This document shows, piece after piece, positions 12,914-24,170 of a stretch of DNA of 64,000 bases. Position numbers and translations under genes: made by a program. Source of the stretch: Chinchilla lanigera (taxonomy: Eukaryota > Chordata > Mammalia > Rodentia > Chinchillidae). The notes under the pieces are model-generated. The model was not told the DNA's origin and made no database searches. It saw only the letters and a program-made list of their open reading frames with translations. Within the stretch, counting starts at the first letter, position 1, and every line of letters begins with the position of its first letter. The stretch lies in assembly GCF_000276665.1 (NCBI RefSeq), contig NW_004955518.1, forward strand, positions 1,213,048 through 1,277,047, read 5' to 3'.

Positions 12914-13480
12914 TGTTATGGTTTGTGTCTGGATGCCTACAGAAATGAAGATACATGATCTTTGGAGCAATCAACAGACTCTCATCCTGGCAAAGTCCCC
13001 CTCATACCCCATACTGGGGCATATGGACAACCTCAGGAGCCTTACAGGCTATCTGAGAGCACATTCCTGCTGACAATTGCTGGGACAAATTGCACAAATT
13101 GTCTTCTCTAACTCCTATCAAAGCCTGTCTCAAAGCCTCATGCAGTCATGGGGCGGGCTTCTAGAGTTTATGATTGATTCGTTGGTCCAATGCTGGGATT
13201 ATGGGTGTGAGTGCTACACCCACCCTGGGGTGGGTAGTTTCCATACAATGTAAGGGAGGGAGAGAGGCTGTTTGCTGCTCCTCCTCCCCTTTTTGCTCTT
13301 GTTGCTTTTGCTATCTTCTGCTGCCATGCACTGTTGCCCTCTGCCATGTGCCACTCTGCCTTGGAGCCAGACAAGTATGGACTGAAACCTCCACAAACTG
13401 TGAGCTAAATAAACCTTTCCTTCCTTAATTTTGGGTGTCAGATATTTTGTCTCAGCAATGAGAGAAAAGTAACCAAGACA
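12914..13480 (+). mobile_element. MaLR-like solo LTR interrupted by a chimeric insert
   Basis: Starts TGTTATGGTTTG and ends AACCAAGACA. The 3' half (13190-13480) parallels the LTR at 8945-9390, sharing gggtgtgagtgctac, gccttggagccag, actgtgagctaaataaacct and tattttgtctcagcaa. Flanking 5-mers ggatg (12909-12913) and ggctg (13481-13485) agree at 4 of 5 positions. Bases 12956-13120 are not LTR sequence but a patchwork of nearby intron segments. Confidence 0.75.
12956..13120 (+). other. Patchwork insert built from three nearby intron segments
   Basis: Three blocks in tandem each match a separate nearby site in the same orientation. Bases 12956-13042 match 11571-11657 with about 2 mismatches in 87. 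Bases 13049-13073 match 11241-11265 (24/25). Bases 13076-13120 match 14354-14398 (44/45). Spacers of 6 and 2 bases separate the blocks. The order differs from that of the source sites, so simple tandem duplication does not explain it. A template-switching origin is inference. Confidence 0.85.
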
Positions 13481-13534
13481 GGCTGCCATTTCATTTTCAC
13501 TAAATATACATATCACTTTCTTTTGCTCAAAAAT

Positions 13535-13583
13535 AAACACACATCCACACTCACACACACACCCACACACACCACACAATCTC
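13535..13583. repeat. Imperfect (CA)n tract 3' of the exon
   Basis: CA-rich run including cacacacacccacacacacc, 18 bp beyond the splice donor of the coiled-coil exon in transcript terms. In the transcript it is a TG/UG-rich stretch close to the 5' splice site. Confidence 0.85.
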
Positions 13584-13600
13584 CACACATGAGGTGGTAC

Positions 13601-13785
13601 CTGCTGCATGCCTTGCATGGTTTGCTGCAGGAACTGGAGTTGCTGATCCTTGGTGAGGTTTTCTTCTGTTCTGAAAAGCTGCTCTTTTTCCTGTTTCAGC
13701 AACTCTACTTCATTTCTGTAGGCATCCAGTTGCCAACGGAGACTGTCATTCTCCTCTTTAAGAGCGTAAGCCTGAGCAGCCAGGG
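13601..13785 (-). CDS. ENOX1: ENOX1 internal coding exon (coiled coil, ALAAQAYALKEEND...)
   Basis: A 185 bp exon with acceptor tttgtctccag and donor CAG|gtacca. Its first two bases (CC) complete an Ala codon begun by G of the previous exon. It then encodes 61 residues, LAAQAYALKEENDSLRWQ through LQQTMQGMQQ, ending in phase 0. The sequence is a leucine-rich heptad-like helix (SLRWQLDAYRNEVELLKQEKEQL), consistent with the long coiled coil that precedes the catalytic C-terminal region in ENOX1. The TEENLTKDQQLQFLQQTMQ part matches my memory of ENOX1 better than of ENOX2. The frame continues open past the donor into the intron, but that extension resembles no known protein. The remaining C-terminal exons were searched for by eye in 1-13600 and not found. 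Confidence 0.96.
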
Positions 13786-13957
13786 CTGGAGACAAACAGA
13801 GAATCCCAGTGACTGACCTTCTTGGTTAGAATGAGGAGGCATCTGGTGGGAAAGGGAATCTCTTACATCTGCTCTTAACATTCATATAAACTCAGAAGGA
13901 ACACTCAAATGCCCTGTCCTGGGGCTCTTTATTTGGCAGTGTGTTACTTAATTTGTT

Positions 13958-14034
13958 ATTTTTTTTGTTTTTGTAGTGCTGGGGTTGGAACCTTGCTAGA
14001 TGAGTGCACTACCACCGAGTCCTGTCCCCAGCTC
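13958..14034 (-). repeat. ID-related SINE fragment, old
   Basis: Minus-oriented poly(T), then gtgctggggttggaacctt, gagtgcactaccaccgag and gtccccagctc, the reverse complement of an ID-like 5' half. Diverged. Confidence 0.65.
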
Positions 14035-14764
14035 TTCTACTCTATTTGTTCTCTTTTATGTATGAACACTTGTTGTGGAGATAAGATTAACTTCTTGCAA
14101 ATTCTTATCTCCTGACCTTTCCCCTAACTCTAGACTCCACTGAAATTGATCCATGTTGCCCGGGGAATAAAACTATTCAGAATTCCAGGCAACAATCAGA
14201 TTGACCACATTACTGTCCCTTCTTCTTCTGCAGGATTGTTTAGCTCCTTAGAGCGCCACTTTCTTTGGAATAATCAGCCTTTCACAGGTTGAGGCATGCA
14301 GCAGCCTCCCAGGGGAGACAGGAATTTATATGCATACCATTCCTTCCTGCTCTATTGCTGGGACAAATTGCACAAATTGTTTTCTCTAACTCCTATCAGA
14401 ATGGCAACCCAATTCCATCTGTTTCACCAACAGATTAAAACTCTTTTTCCCCCGACAAGGCTGAGTGGTTACTCTATTCCTCCTCCCTGAAACCTGAAAT
14501 TCTCCCTGGGTAGATCAGTCTTCATTTACATCTCCATCTTTCTGGGAAACCAAGACAGCTCATACAGGGCCTTACACATCCAAACGCTTCAGAAAATGAA
14601 GGAACTGAATAAAAGAGAAGACTGAATGGTAAAAAGCAAAGACTGAGGAGGGAATCCCTTTCCATAGCTTCCACGTCTCCCTAGTACCACCACTATCACT
14701 ACCACTAAAGGACAGCTAGATACTCACAAAGGCCTAAGCACTGGACCAAGAACATTTTCTAAAC

Positions 14765-14912
14765 TAATACATTGACTCTTCCTATTAAACTTAGGATGCA
14801 GGGGCTCTAATGCCCATTTTTAAAAATGAGAGAAATCAGGCACAGAGAATGTAGGTAACTTGTTCAATTGAACAAAGTAAGTAGCAAAAGCAATCTGCAA
14901 ACCCAGGGCCTC
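14765..14912 (-). repeat. MIR SINE fragment
   Basis: Minus-orientation MIR order: gcccatttttaaaaatgaga, aaatcaggcacagagaatg, taggtaacttgttca, and ctgcaaacccaggg, corresponding to the MIR core read backwards. Confidence 0.7.
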
Positions 14913-15824
14913 AACATGATGCCATATCAGTCCCTGTGTGTTTGTTTTTACCAACTGTTCAAAACCAGTCTCTCATTCTCCTCTCTCCTCTCCCATCAGT
15001 GTCCCATCATTCTTTTTTGCCTATCAGAAAAATCATGCTCCATTTTTATAAGAGAAAAGAAATTTGAAAAGTTTCTATAAGAAATTTCTTCATAGATATA
15101 AGGGAGTCTGCTATGCATCAGGCTCTGGACACAGGCTCATTTCAGTGCCTGCCCCTGCCCGCAAGGCCCAGGGTCAGAAGGAGGTTATGCTTTCTGCTGC
15201 TTCACTTGCACACTGGTGCAGTCATCACAGAGCTGTGCTAAGGTGCTCAGAGCTCAGGGAATTTGCTCCACAAATATCAAACATGAAATTATGTTAATAA
15301 TAGCTTTAAGTTAAATGTTTTATAGTTTTCCACTTTGCAAAATGATAATCTATGTATAGCACAGTCTGAAATACTGCTCAAACAGAACATGAAATTAGCC
15401 AGAATATTCCCTACCTCACACCATGAGGGATCGATTACTCAACACGCATTTACTGTATACTTTCCTGGGCCCAAGTCTGTCTGGGCATCCTGGATCATGA
15501 AATGAGGACACATAGTATGTTATTTCTCTCAAGGAACTTAAAAACAAATACTTTCTCAAATTATATATTCTGTTATTTAAAAAATATTACAATATATGTG
15601 CTAATTTGTTTTATTTATAATACTAATAGTGCATCTTAGGTTTTTTTAAAGTAAAGCTTGCGTTATTCTGTTTCTTCTTTGTAAGAAATTTCTCGTTTAT
15701 GTATTATTAAAATTTGCTTTCTTTTTTCATTAAGAAGGATTTTAAAAATTTAATAGAAATTGACACATTTAAAAGGAAACTAATAGATTCAGAGGAAGAC
15801 CAAACATAGCAGAAAGCATGCCAG

Positions 15825-15880
15825 ACCATAGCCTGGCATATAATAGGTACTCAGTAAATGTCTGAATGAAGAAATCAGCA
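15825..15880 (+). repeat. MIR/L2-type 3' tail
   Basis: The tagcctggcatataatagg and tactcagtaaatgtctgaat segments match the shared 3' motif of MIR and L2 elements. Confidence 0.6.
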
Positions 15881-17021
15881 ATTTAAGTGCCAACATACAT
15901 GACAAAGGAATGCATTCTGTAAGGGTTTACAGCAGGGAAAAAATGCAGACTGAAAGAGAAAAAGAGTGCTTTGAAAGATGAAAACCCTAAGAACTGATGA
16001 CAGATGCCTCAGTTAGGGAAAGATCATAAGGAAAAGCCAAGAGATGAGAATTGTAGGTGAAATATTCAGGGCAGGAATGAGAGAAACTTGACCCCAAGGC
16101 AAGTGTTTTCCTGAAAGCAGGGAGAGGTGAGTCATGCCAGGGGCTGAGAGAGGACTAGAAAGAGAGGCTCAGCAGGGCACCTGACCAAGAACCACAGTAG
16201 GAGCTGGGAAGGCCGAAGTTCATGATGAAATTGGTAATTGAGGAAGATTAGTTTGGCAATGGTGCATGGAATGAACTAGAGGCTGAAGAGAATAAATATA
16301 GGAAATTTTATTTGGTATATATGTGTGTGCACCAAGGAGCAGCCAATTTTATAGTTTTCGGGCACTTCTAAAATTGGAAGTGACCCAGGGCATACCCAGG
16401 GGCATTACCTGATGCTTTCTCAACAACTCAGATCTTGCCCACACCCCAAGATGCCAACTCCTGACATCTCCATTCACCAATCCACGGGGAAATGGTTAGG
16501 AGGCATCATTTGAAAGAGGGAAGTTGCAATGGGACAAGAATCACAGAAAATGCAAATGATGAAAAAAGTGTTGGCACTACACAAGCACATTACTACATTT
16601 AGTAGCATTCAAAGACACTTAAGTCATTTCCTTAGGAAGCTCTATTTGGCCCCTTTCCAATTCAGAGTGGCATTTTTATTATCATAACTGATAGCAGGTG
16701 TTTGTGAAGAAATCGATTAGTATGCAGGGATGGAAATTACATTTTCCAAATGAATTGCATAGTCTGCAAGATATGCTGAAATCTGTGTAGCAAAATGCAA
16801 GCAGTTATAAAGCATGTGCCAGCAACATTATTTAAATAAATTATCTAAACATAAATACATATAGAAAAGTTCCCCATCCATTATTTTAGGGGCTCTCTTA
16901 CACACTCCTCAAATGGTACTGCTGAGAGTTCCCATTCTTGGGTAAGCCAAATGACCACTGTGCTTGCCAAGCAGGATATAATGTTGGTTGCCCTCCTGGA
17001 ATAGGAATGCAATATCACTAT

Positions 17022-17063
17022 ATGAAAGAGAGACAGAGAGAGTGAGAGTGAGAGAGAGTGACA

Positions 17064-17113
<50 letters not shown>
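17022..17113. repeat. (GA)n microsatellite, interrupted
   Basis: About 90 bp of GA/GAGT repeats with a 45 bp near-perfect (AG)n core at 17068-17112. Read on the minus strand it yields spurious Ser/Leu-rich open frames; these are not genes. Confidence 0.97.
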
Positions 17114-17115
<2 letters not shown>

Positions 17116-19192
17116 ATGAGAATTTCTCTGCCAAAGAAAATCAATGCCATAGCCAATCTCATCATCATTTTTATAATTGGGGCATATAACTGATTTACAT
17201 TCTTGATTAAATAATTTCAGGCTTGATATTGACAAAAAACCTTGGTCACTCTTGTGGCAGCATACTGGTTATCTCCTAAAGGGTGAGAAATTGTATATTG
17301 ACTCCATTAACTTTAGGCCACCTGTTTGTAAACACTATTCAGAATCACGCTGCTGCCCAGAATCCTCCCCTCTCACAAGGCTGCCTGGAATAAGCTGTTA
17401 ATTTCCTGGACGAGAGCTTTAAAAGAAACAAAATCCTAACAATTTTTGACCTTGTATGATTCCTCAGTGTGTTAAAGTCCAGAAACTTGAAATATCAACT
17501 CTTTTTTTCCCTCTTTAGTTCTTTCTAGGACACTGTATTAAAGTTTTGATAAATATGTCATCAAGCTTCCTGATAAATGTTACCCTTAAGAGGATGAACA
17601 AAGAAATCCACTATTTAAATAAATATAAGGACTGAAAATAAAGTGCAGTGTGATCTTTGTATAAGAAACTCCCAGATGTGCACTGTGTTCCAATAAAAGG
17701 AATGTTTAGCTAAGAGACTTCTCTTGTGAATTACCAACTTTCAACTTGAAAAGAAATGCAGTAAGACATCCTAAATGTAAACCATATTAGATGTAATTAA
17801 GTCTTTGGTAATTTTGAAAGCACTGATGAATTTAGTACTGCCTCTGGATTATTATCAAGTGATTCAACCACTTACTCAGAAACCATGAAAGGAGCTATAG
17901 CATATTAAAAGGCGGTAAGGACAAAGCAGCCATGCATTTATCCTGCTCAGTACTTTAAAAAAAAATTTGGATATTGAAATTTTCTGACTGACTCAAAAGT
18001 GAAACAAAAGCACTGAAATTTTGCTAAAAAAATTAAGGTACATGTCAAAAATCAGCTAGGAAACTACCAAAGTGACACTAATATACAAAAATTGATCCAG
18101 AGATAACACTGCACTGATGAAGAAAAGGTCTAACAGTATTATATACTACTTTGTTGTATTCTTTATTAGCATCTATATAAATTTAGTCTTTACATTAGTT
18201 ATGGTCAAAGTGACCTTCCCCATCTCCTGAATTACTGTGTTTCCATGGGAACCAATAATGACATGCTTAACTTCTTTGAGTAACTAATCTGGTGAAAGCC
18301 TTGAAATCTCTGTCTTACCAGCCTGAGCCAACCTCAGAAAAATAATTAGCAATATATGAAAACTGTGAGTTATTTTGGGTTATATCCCAGTAAGCCAACA
18401 GTATGTTAAATAGCTTTTTTCATGCTCAGGCGAGATGTAACTAAATAATAAAACCCTTTAACATATTGTTGTGAGGAATATCTGGATTTCTCAAGAACCG
18501 TTAGTCATTGTAGCTTTGATGAATGCCATGTTTCACATTCTGCCTGTACTTTTCAAACTGTTCTCCTGGAATACTAGGAAGGGCCTGCTGGACTGTATAT
18601 TTTCTTCTCATACACAAAGGAAGCCTATTTAGAGGGTTTCATTGGCTGCTACCAAGGAGGGAATTGTACTGACAGGTCCAGAACAGAGGACCACAAGGAC
18701 AGGCTCAAGGCCTAGAAGATAACACCTCAGTATCTCTGTGCCTTCAGGGGCTTTCTCCTTCCTCTGCCAGCACTGTGGCCCTGGTCCCTATGAGACAGAG
18801 CTGTCATTCTGGTCCAGTGACTTGAGGGCTCTTCTGATGGCCTCCTGGCCTCTCTGCTTATGAATCTTCTTCTGGGTGCCTGTGGGTTCCAGATGTTACT
18901 CTGGCGAGACCTCACACTGTGTTCACACACTCATGCTTCTCTTCGCACAGTACCCAAGAGGAGACTGGCCTAGGCGTTGCCAGGTGATCAGTTCTCACCA
19001 GGAGAATGTGAGAGAGTGATGAATGCCCTCTGATGAACGCCTCCTTCTGGGGCCTGAAAAAACTTGGGTCTGTGAGTCACTCAGAAGAAAGATGCCTTGG
19101 ACTATTCTGTGACCCAGAAAAAAGCATTTTTCTTTGGTTAAGCCCCTGGAAATCTGGGACTTACTGCGCAGCAGCTGGTGTTACTCTAACCG

Positions 19193-19362
19193 AGTGTTCT
19201 TCAAACACAAGTCTTACAGTGGGCAGACTGAAATAGATATTTCTGGGCCATAGCCCAGGGTTTCCAGTTCCTGTGTGGCACGAAGCCCCAGCATTTGGAT
19301 TCCTCCATGTTCCCAGGGGGTGCTGATGCTGTAGGTGCTGAGACCACATTGGAAAATCACTG
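19193..19362 (+). repeat. MER5-type (hAT-Charlie) non-autonomous DNA transposon, degraded
   Basis: Ends resemble the hAT CAGTGGTTCTCAAA...CACTG pattern (gtgttcttcaaac to gaaaatcactg). The interior has gggccatagcccaggg, ttcccagggggtgctgatgc and ctgagaccacat, as in MER5A. Confidence 0.65.
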
Positions 19363-19635
19363 CTCACGCCATCCCTGCTTCCTGAACCAGGGCTGTGACT
19401 TGTTTGGATAAATCCTTGTGAAGAACCCACACGTTCATCTTGTTATTTAGGCTTCACACCATGGCTCCCTGCACTGCACCTGTGAAAGCAATCCTGTCCC
19501 GTCTTTGTGCCCAGGACCCAGCCCTGCCCGGATCCCCTTAGCAATGCCTCACAGATTTAGGTGACGCCTTGGGCGAAATGTAGTTCCATTCTGTTTTCCT
19601 TGTCCTGTTTTCTCCAAATGACAGTAGTGGCCATA

Positions 19636-19845
19636 TTCATAGTGATGGTGATAGCTAATGAATTTATGTGCCAGGCACTGTGCTAAGCATATCATTTGCA
19701 CAATCTCCATCTCCCTTTATTCCTACAAAATATGTGACACAGTAAATACGATTATTATTTCTATTTCACAGGTGATGGAACTGAATTCAGAGAGATAGAG
19801 TGGCACAGCCGGGTGGAAGCACAGATGTGACTTTAGAACCGTTTT
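19636..19845 (-). repeat. MIR SINE
   Basis: Minus-orientation MIR: gtgccaggcactgtgctaag, acgattattatttctatttc, acaggtgatggaactgaatt, gagagatagagtggcacagc. One of the better-preserved MIR copies in the window. Confidence 0.8.
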
Positions 19846-20385
19846 CCCAGGCATAATACAATCAGGGTGGCAGAGGTGGCTGGGCAAGCTGCAGCTTGAG
19901 GAAGAACCAGAGACCTTACTGTAGTTCCTAACAGAGTTGAAACGTCCCCTTTCTGCTTCTGTCATGAAAGTGGAGTGTTTAAAGTAAACACATCTTCTGC
20001 ATGAGAAATTTTGGGGTGACCAATGTGAAAGTTCAACTCACCCTGCTGAAGTCTGCAGGCCTAACTGGAACTACTTGGGAAGGGATCTTTCGTTTTGTCC
20101 TCTCCTCTAAGATGGCTGTGGGAAGCAGTGGAGCTGGAGATCAACCACACAGTCAGGGCTAGAGCAAGGCCAGCCCTGAGAACACGGAGAGCCAGAGGCA
20201 AGCCATGTGAACAGGTTGTTGGGACCACAGCAAGGCCTGTCCTGCAGGTGTCTGGCCTTGCAGTTCTTCCCTGTTAACTATAGCAGAGAGCTGGGAGAAT
20301 GTTTTGCTTTCAGTGTTCTCAGCAAAACACTGAGACCTTGTATTTTTGGCCCTGTTTCAGTTTCCCCCTTTTTCGCTCTAGGTAG

Positions 20386-20657
20386 GGTAAGCTAGAGCTG
20401 TTATTATAATGGCTTCAATGTGAGTCTGAGGTACCACTGGCAGCAGGTGACTAAGGAAAACCCTCTACCCTCCCCCAGTATAGCTCTTCCAGAAGAGGAA
20501 TCTGCACCAGTGGCAAGCCTGTGAGTGACGCTACTGAGATTCACATTATGCCTCATCACTTTTCCACTTACACGGGTATCTTCTGATACCTAACCCGACC
20601 AGTCCCTTTTCTTCAGAGGAAAAGTGCAATAAAAAGAGACATGTCTACTTCTTCCAA
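20386..20657 (+). repeat. Direct local duplication, copy 1
   Basis: 272 bp matching 21447-21720 at about 92-93% by eye with few indels. It starts ggtaagctagagctg and ends acttcttccaa. Flanking sequence on both sides differs from copy 2, and no SINE or LINE family was recognised inside it. Confidence 0.9.
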
Positions 20658-21446
20658 GACACAGACCTCTCTGGGTTGTCCCTGCCTCTCAGAGAGGTCA
20701 GGTCCCACCGGGTCCCAGCTTTCCTTTTATGTATCTAGTTTTTTCTTAATCTCCCATCGGCCCCTGTCAGGACCCTGCTGGCTGCATGGGCTGCAGCGGA
20801 TGGCCACGGTGATTCCCACCAGTCCCTGAACTCATAAGCCTTGGTTGTAATAAGGCTTCACTAAGAGAGCTGCGTCAGAGACTCATGCTGATCTCAGGAC
20901 TCCCAAAGAACCAAAGGTAGAATTTTCCCATCCTCATGAACTCAGCCACCTAGTGCTTTTCTAAGATTCTTCCTCCTGTGACTCTGACATCCTGCAGCTC
21001 AGCCCCCCTGGGTCTGCTCTCAGTGCAAAGACCAGCCCACTCAGATGACCAGAGAAGGATTCGGATCTTCAGGTTGCTGTCACCACTGCCTCCCAGTGGC
21101 CAGCCACAGAGCTGGAAAGTATTGTGGGACAGCCACTGAACAGCCAATCTTTTGCTACGTAGCCTCTTACAGTGCCAACAAAGTACAACTGATCTATTTT
21201 TCAGTCACACTTGTATCCCTACTGAAGCAGCAATCTTCCTCAAATTGCTCATGGAAATTCCTTCTGCTACATTTTTGCAGAATTATTATTATTACAACTT
21301 AGCATTGACATAACATTTTATGTTTGCAGTGTGTATTATAGTCTGCACATTAGCTATTATTAGGGAGAGCTAAACAGACGCACAAGGCTGTGTCTATTTC
21401 CATCTTTGTGTGAGGCCAGTGGAATAAGTGTAATTTGGAGAGCGAA

Positions 21447-21720
21447 GGTAAGCTAGAGCTGTTATTATAATGGCTTAAATGTGAGTCTGGAGGCATCACT
21501 GGCAGCAGGTGACTAAGGAAAACTCTCTACCCTCCCCCAGCACAGCTCTTCCAGAAGAAGAATCTGCACCAGTGGCAAGCCTGTGAGGTGACGCTACTGA
21601 GATTTACATTATGCCTCATCACTTTTCCACTTACATGGGTATCTTCTGATACCTCCCCCAACTAGTCCCTTTTCTTCAGAGGAAAAAAATAATAAAAAGA
21701 GGCATGTTTACTTCTTCCAA
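21447..21720 (+). repeat. Direct local duplication, copy 2
   Basis: Second copy of the segment at 20386-20657, in the same orientation and offset by 1061 bp. It has no poly(A) tail or obvious target-site duplication, so retroposition is not indicated. Which copy is the source cannot be told without an outgroup. Confidence 0.9.
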
Positions 21721-22643
21721 TAGCTGGCAAAATCTTTCATTACAAATGGTGAACGATGCTCTGTCAGGTGAAAGATGCCATGAGAGTTTTCAGGGAAGCT
21801 GGAGGGTGTGGCTCCAGCTAACACAGCGGGGCACACAGCGGAGTGCTCAACCCCTGCTGACCTAACCTCAGAGGTGCCCAGTCTGGCCCCAGGGAGAAGT
21901 AGACAGGAGCCAGGTGGAAGCTAAGAGAATGGCTCTGTCTGTGGTGGTGGCAGCAAGAAAAAGGGGATAAGGCCTCTGACTGCGGGGGGCAGCTGGCGGA
22001 GTGCTCTTCAGGAAGCAGGGGTGGTTAGGCCAGGCCTTGAGGCCAGGCTCCCACACGGAGAAGCTGATTGCTGCACAGTGGAAACTGCTTTAATAAGGAC
22101 CTAGCAAGCTCCAGGAGGAGGTGCCAAGGCTGACTGGGCAGGACCAGGAGCAGACGTGGGGGAGCTAGATTCTTACAGAGCCGCAATGCCAGGGACATAA
22201 CAGGAGCGGTCCATTTCTCCACTTGCCCTTTTCTTATTAGATTTCAATTTTCCTTCTCACTCTTATCTCGATTTTAACTTCCAAGGTCTAGGTTTACCTT
22301 TTTTTTTTTTTTTTTTTTATTAACTCTCTTGTTTGCTGAAGGCCTTAAAGATTCTTTTTTAGGGCATTCAGCTTTGATGTGACTAAGACCACAAACTTAA
22401 CACTGGGTTTGGAAAGAGGGACACTCCCCAGGCCAGCCTGCCTTCCCCAACAGGCAGCACACCTCCCCTGGGGTGGTTTCCACTGCAGGGTCTTGTTTTC
22501 CTGACTTCACTATGACCAGAAGTTGATGCTGTCCAAAGACACAAGCTGTAAACAATTCTTGCCCTGCAATTTTCTCATTTTCTTATCACCCTCCAATATA
22601 AAATTACCTCTCTCCTTCCAACCTATTAATTTCCCCTTCTTTT

Positions 22644-22745
22644 GTTTTTTTTTTTTTTGTTTTTTTTTTCCGGTACCAGGAACTGAACTCACGACCTTGC
22701 GCTTGCCAGGCAGGCGCTTTGCTGCTGAGCTAAATCCCCAGCCCC
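22644..22745 (-). repeat. ID SINE, full length, young
   Basis: Reverse-complement ID: T-rich tail, ccggtaccaggaactgaac, gcttgccaggcaggcgc, gctgagctaaatccccagcc. Flanked by a perfect 16 bp target-site duplication aatttccccttctttt (22628-22643 and 22746-22761). Confidence 0.95.
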
Positions 22746-24039
22746 AATTTCCCCTTCTTTTAACAAATGATCACTTCTAATTTCTTTCAGGAATCCTTCT
22801 ACTCAAGAAGCAGTGTGTGGCTTCTCCTGCTGTCTGTATATCCTTCTCTCCCTGCGTCTCTCTCATAGAAGTACAATAATCTTCCAAACAAACACTGCCT
22901 GCCTGGTGCGGTGTCCATAGGCCCAGTGTCTTACGTCTCCCTTGTGGCCGTGTTGTAGGAGACTGACCTCCGTGGTCTCACGTGGCAGCCAGAAGTGATC
23001 TTCCCTTCTTACTGCCACAACACAGCCTGGGGACAGCCCCTGCCGGAGCAGTCCTTAGGGGCATGCTATCATTTCAGTACTGTTTCCTTAGCTTTCAGGA
23101 GCTGGGTTCCCAGTTCCCTAATATTGTCCTCATAACTTTCCTGCAGTCTTGTTCTTGCTTCCATTCTTTTGGTACCTGATTCTTTCAGTACTTTGCAGCT
23201 GTTTCTCTTAGTGAAAGGACTTTCTCCCCAGCTTTCACCGTCCAATACAGCCCTTTAGGCTTCTCTGCCTTCTACCATGTTGTCACAGGTTTCATTATTC
23301 TATCCATCTGCTCTACTATGAAACTACTTTCTGCCTCTCTGACAATATTGTGAATGAATCCTTTCATAAATCCTTCAGGCTACGACCTCAGAACACAATG
23401 CTTTGATCTACAGGCATTGTTGTGCACTACTTTTCTTTGCAGCCACATTTCTGTCATGACGGTTTTGGAGCTGGGTCCCAGAAAAGGCCGGCTGAACCTC
23501 TGGAACCAAGCACCTTTGACCATCGGCCCTCTGACCAGCCTCTTTGTGGAAGAGGCACCTCCCAGGTGCACACGCTTCCCAGACCAGATGCTGGATGTGA
23601 AGAGGTTTTCTGTCTAGCAAATGTCCCAGCGTACCTGCTTCCCTTATCTCTGATGGATGAGAAAACAGTCCTTGGCTGTGCTCCTACAGTGAGAGAAGCA
23701 GCGACTCTGTCTCTGCCTTGCATCCTATTTCTCTGCCTCAGGCCACCCTGCTTCTCCAGCAACACAACTTTTCCCAGTTAAGCAGAAGGCACTCCCGATG
23801 CACCTGACACAGACTTGGTGTGTGCAAGTCTCCATGGGGGTCTCACTGCTAAACTGAGCAATTTTCTTCTCACTTCTCCTTGTAGTCCTCTATTATTGTC
23901 TACATCAGTACTTGTTTCCACTACATATTTTTTTCTCACCCTCACATTTCATTATCTCAACCTGTTTTGCTCCTTTCCTACCTTTAGGAATCATTGGCAG
24001 CAGCCAATCCTGGTGCTATAGGCCAATTTTCAATGCTTT

Positions 24040-24170
24040 GTGCCTCTGTATCACTTGAGGGTGTTTTAATAACAGAAGCCTGACTACTGAGCCCCAGGCA
24101 CTGGTGTTTGTGTAATGTCCCCCAGGTGATTCTCATGCAGCCTGGGCACTCATTTAGACCTGTGTTATGC
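24040..24170 (+). repeat. MER5/MER20-type hAT fragment
   Basis: Partial match to the interior of this group: gcctgactactgagcccca, then cccccaggtgattctcatgc. Terminal inverted repeats are not preserved. Confidence 0.5.

Larger units (their letters stand above)
1..13600 (-). other. ENOX1: ENOX1 intron following the coiled-coil exon (partial)
   Basis: At least 13.6 kb of intron. It contains an antisense L1 fragment with a nested B4 SINE, an L1M 3' end, a MIR, one ID SINE, a B1 and three MaLR-like LTRs, listed separately. I recognise nothing in 1560-3750, 3950-5180, 5390-7620 (AT-rich, possibly very old LINE remnants near 6650-6780) or most of 10850-12910. Short open frames in this interval look random. 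A short (TG)n tract sits near 2044-2074. Confidence 0.85.

Noticed and set aside
13214..13795. A 193-residue open frame on the minus strand treated as one protein
   Set aside because: Only the part encoded by 13601-13785 is real ENOX1 sequence. The rest reads through the splice donor into intron and a CA-rich tract, and the apparent start lies in the preceding intron.
16881..17235. Two overlapping minus-strand frames with long Ser-Leu repeats
   Set aside because: They are translations of the (GA)n microsatellite.
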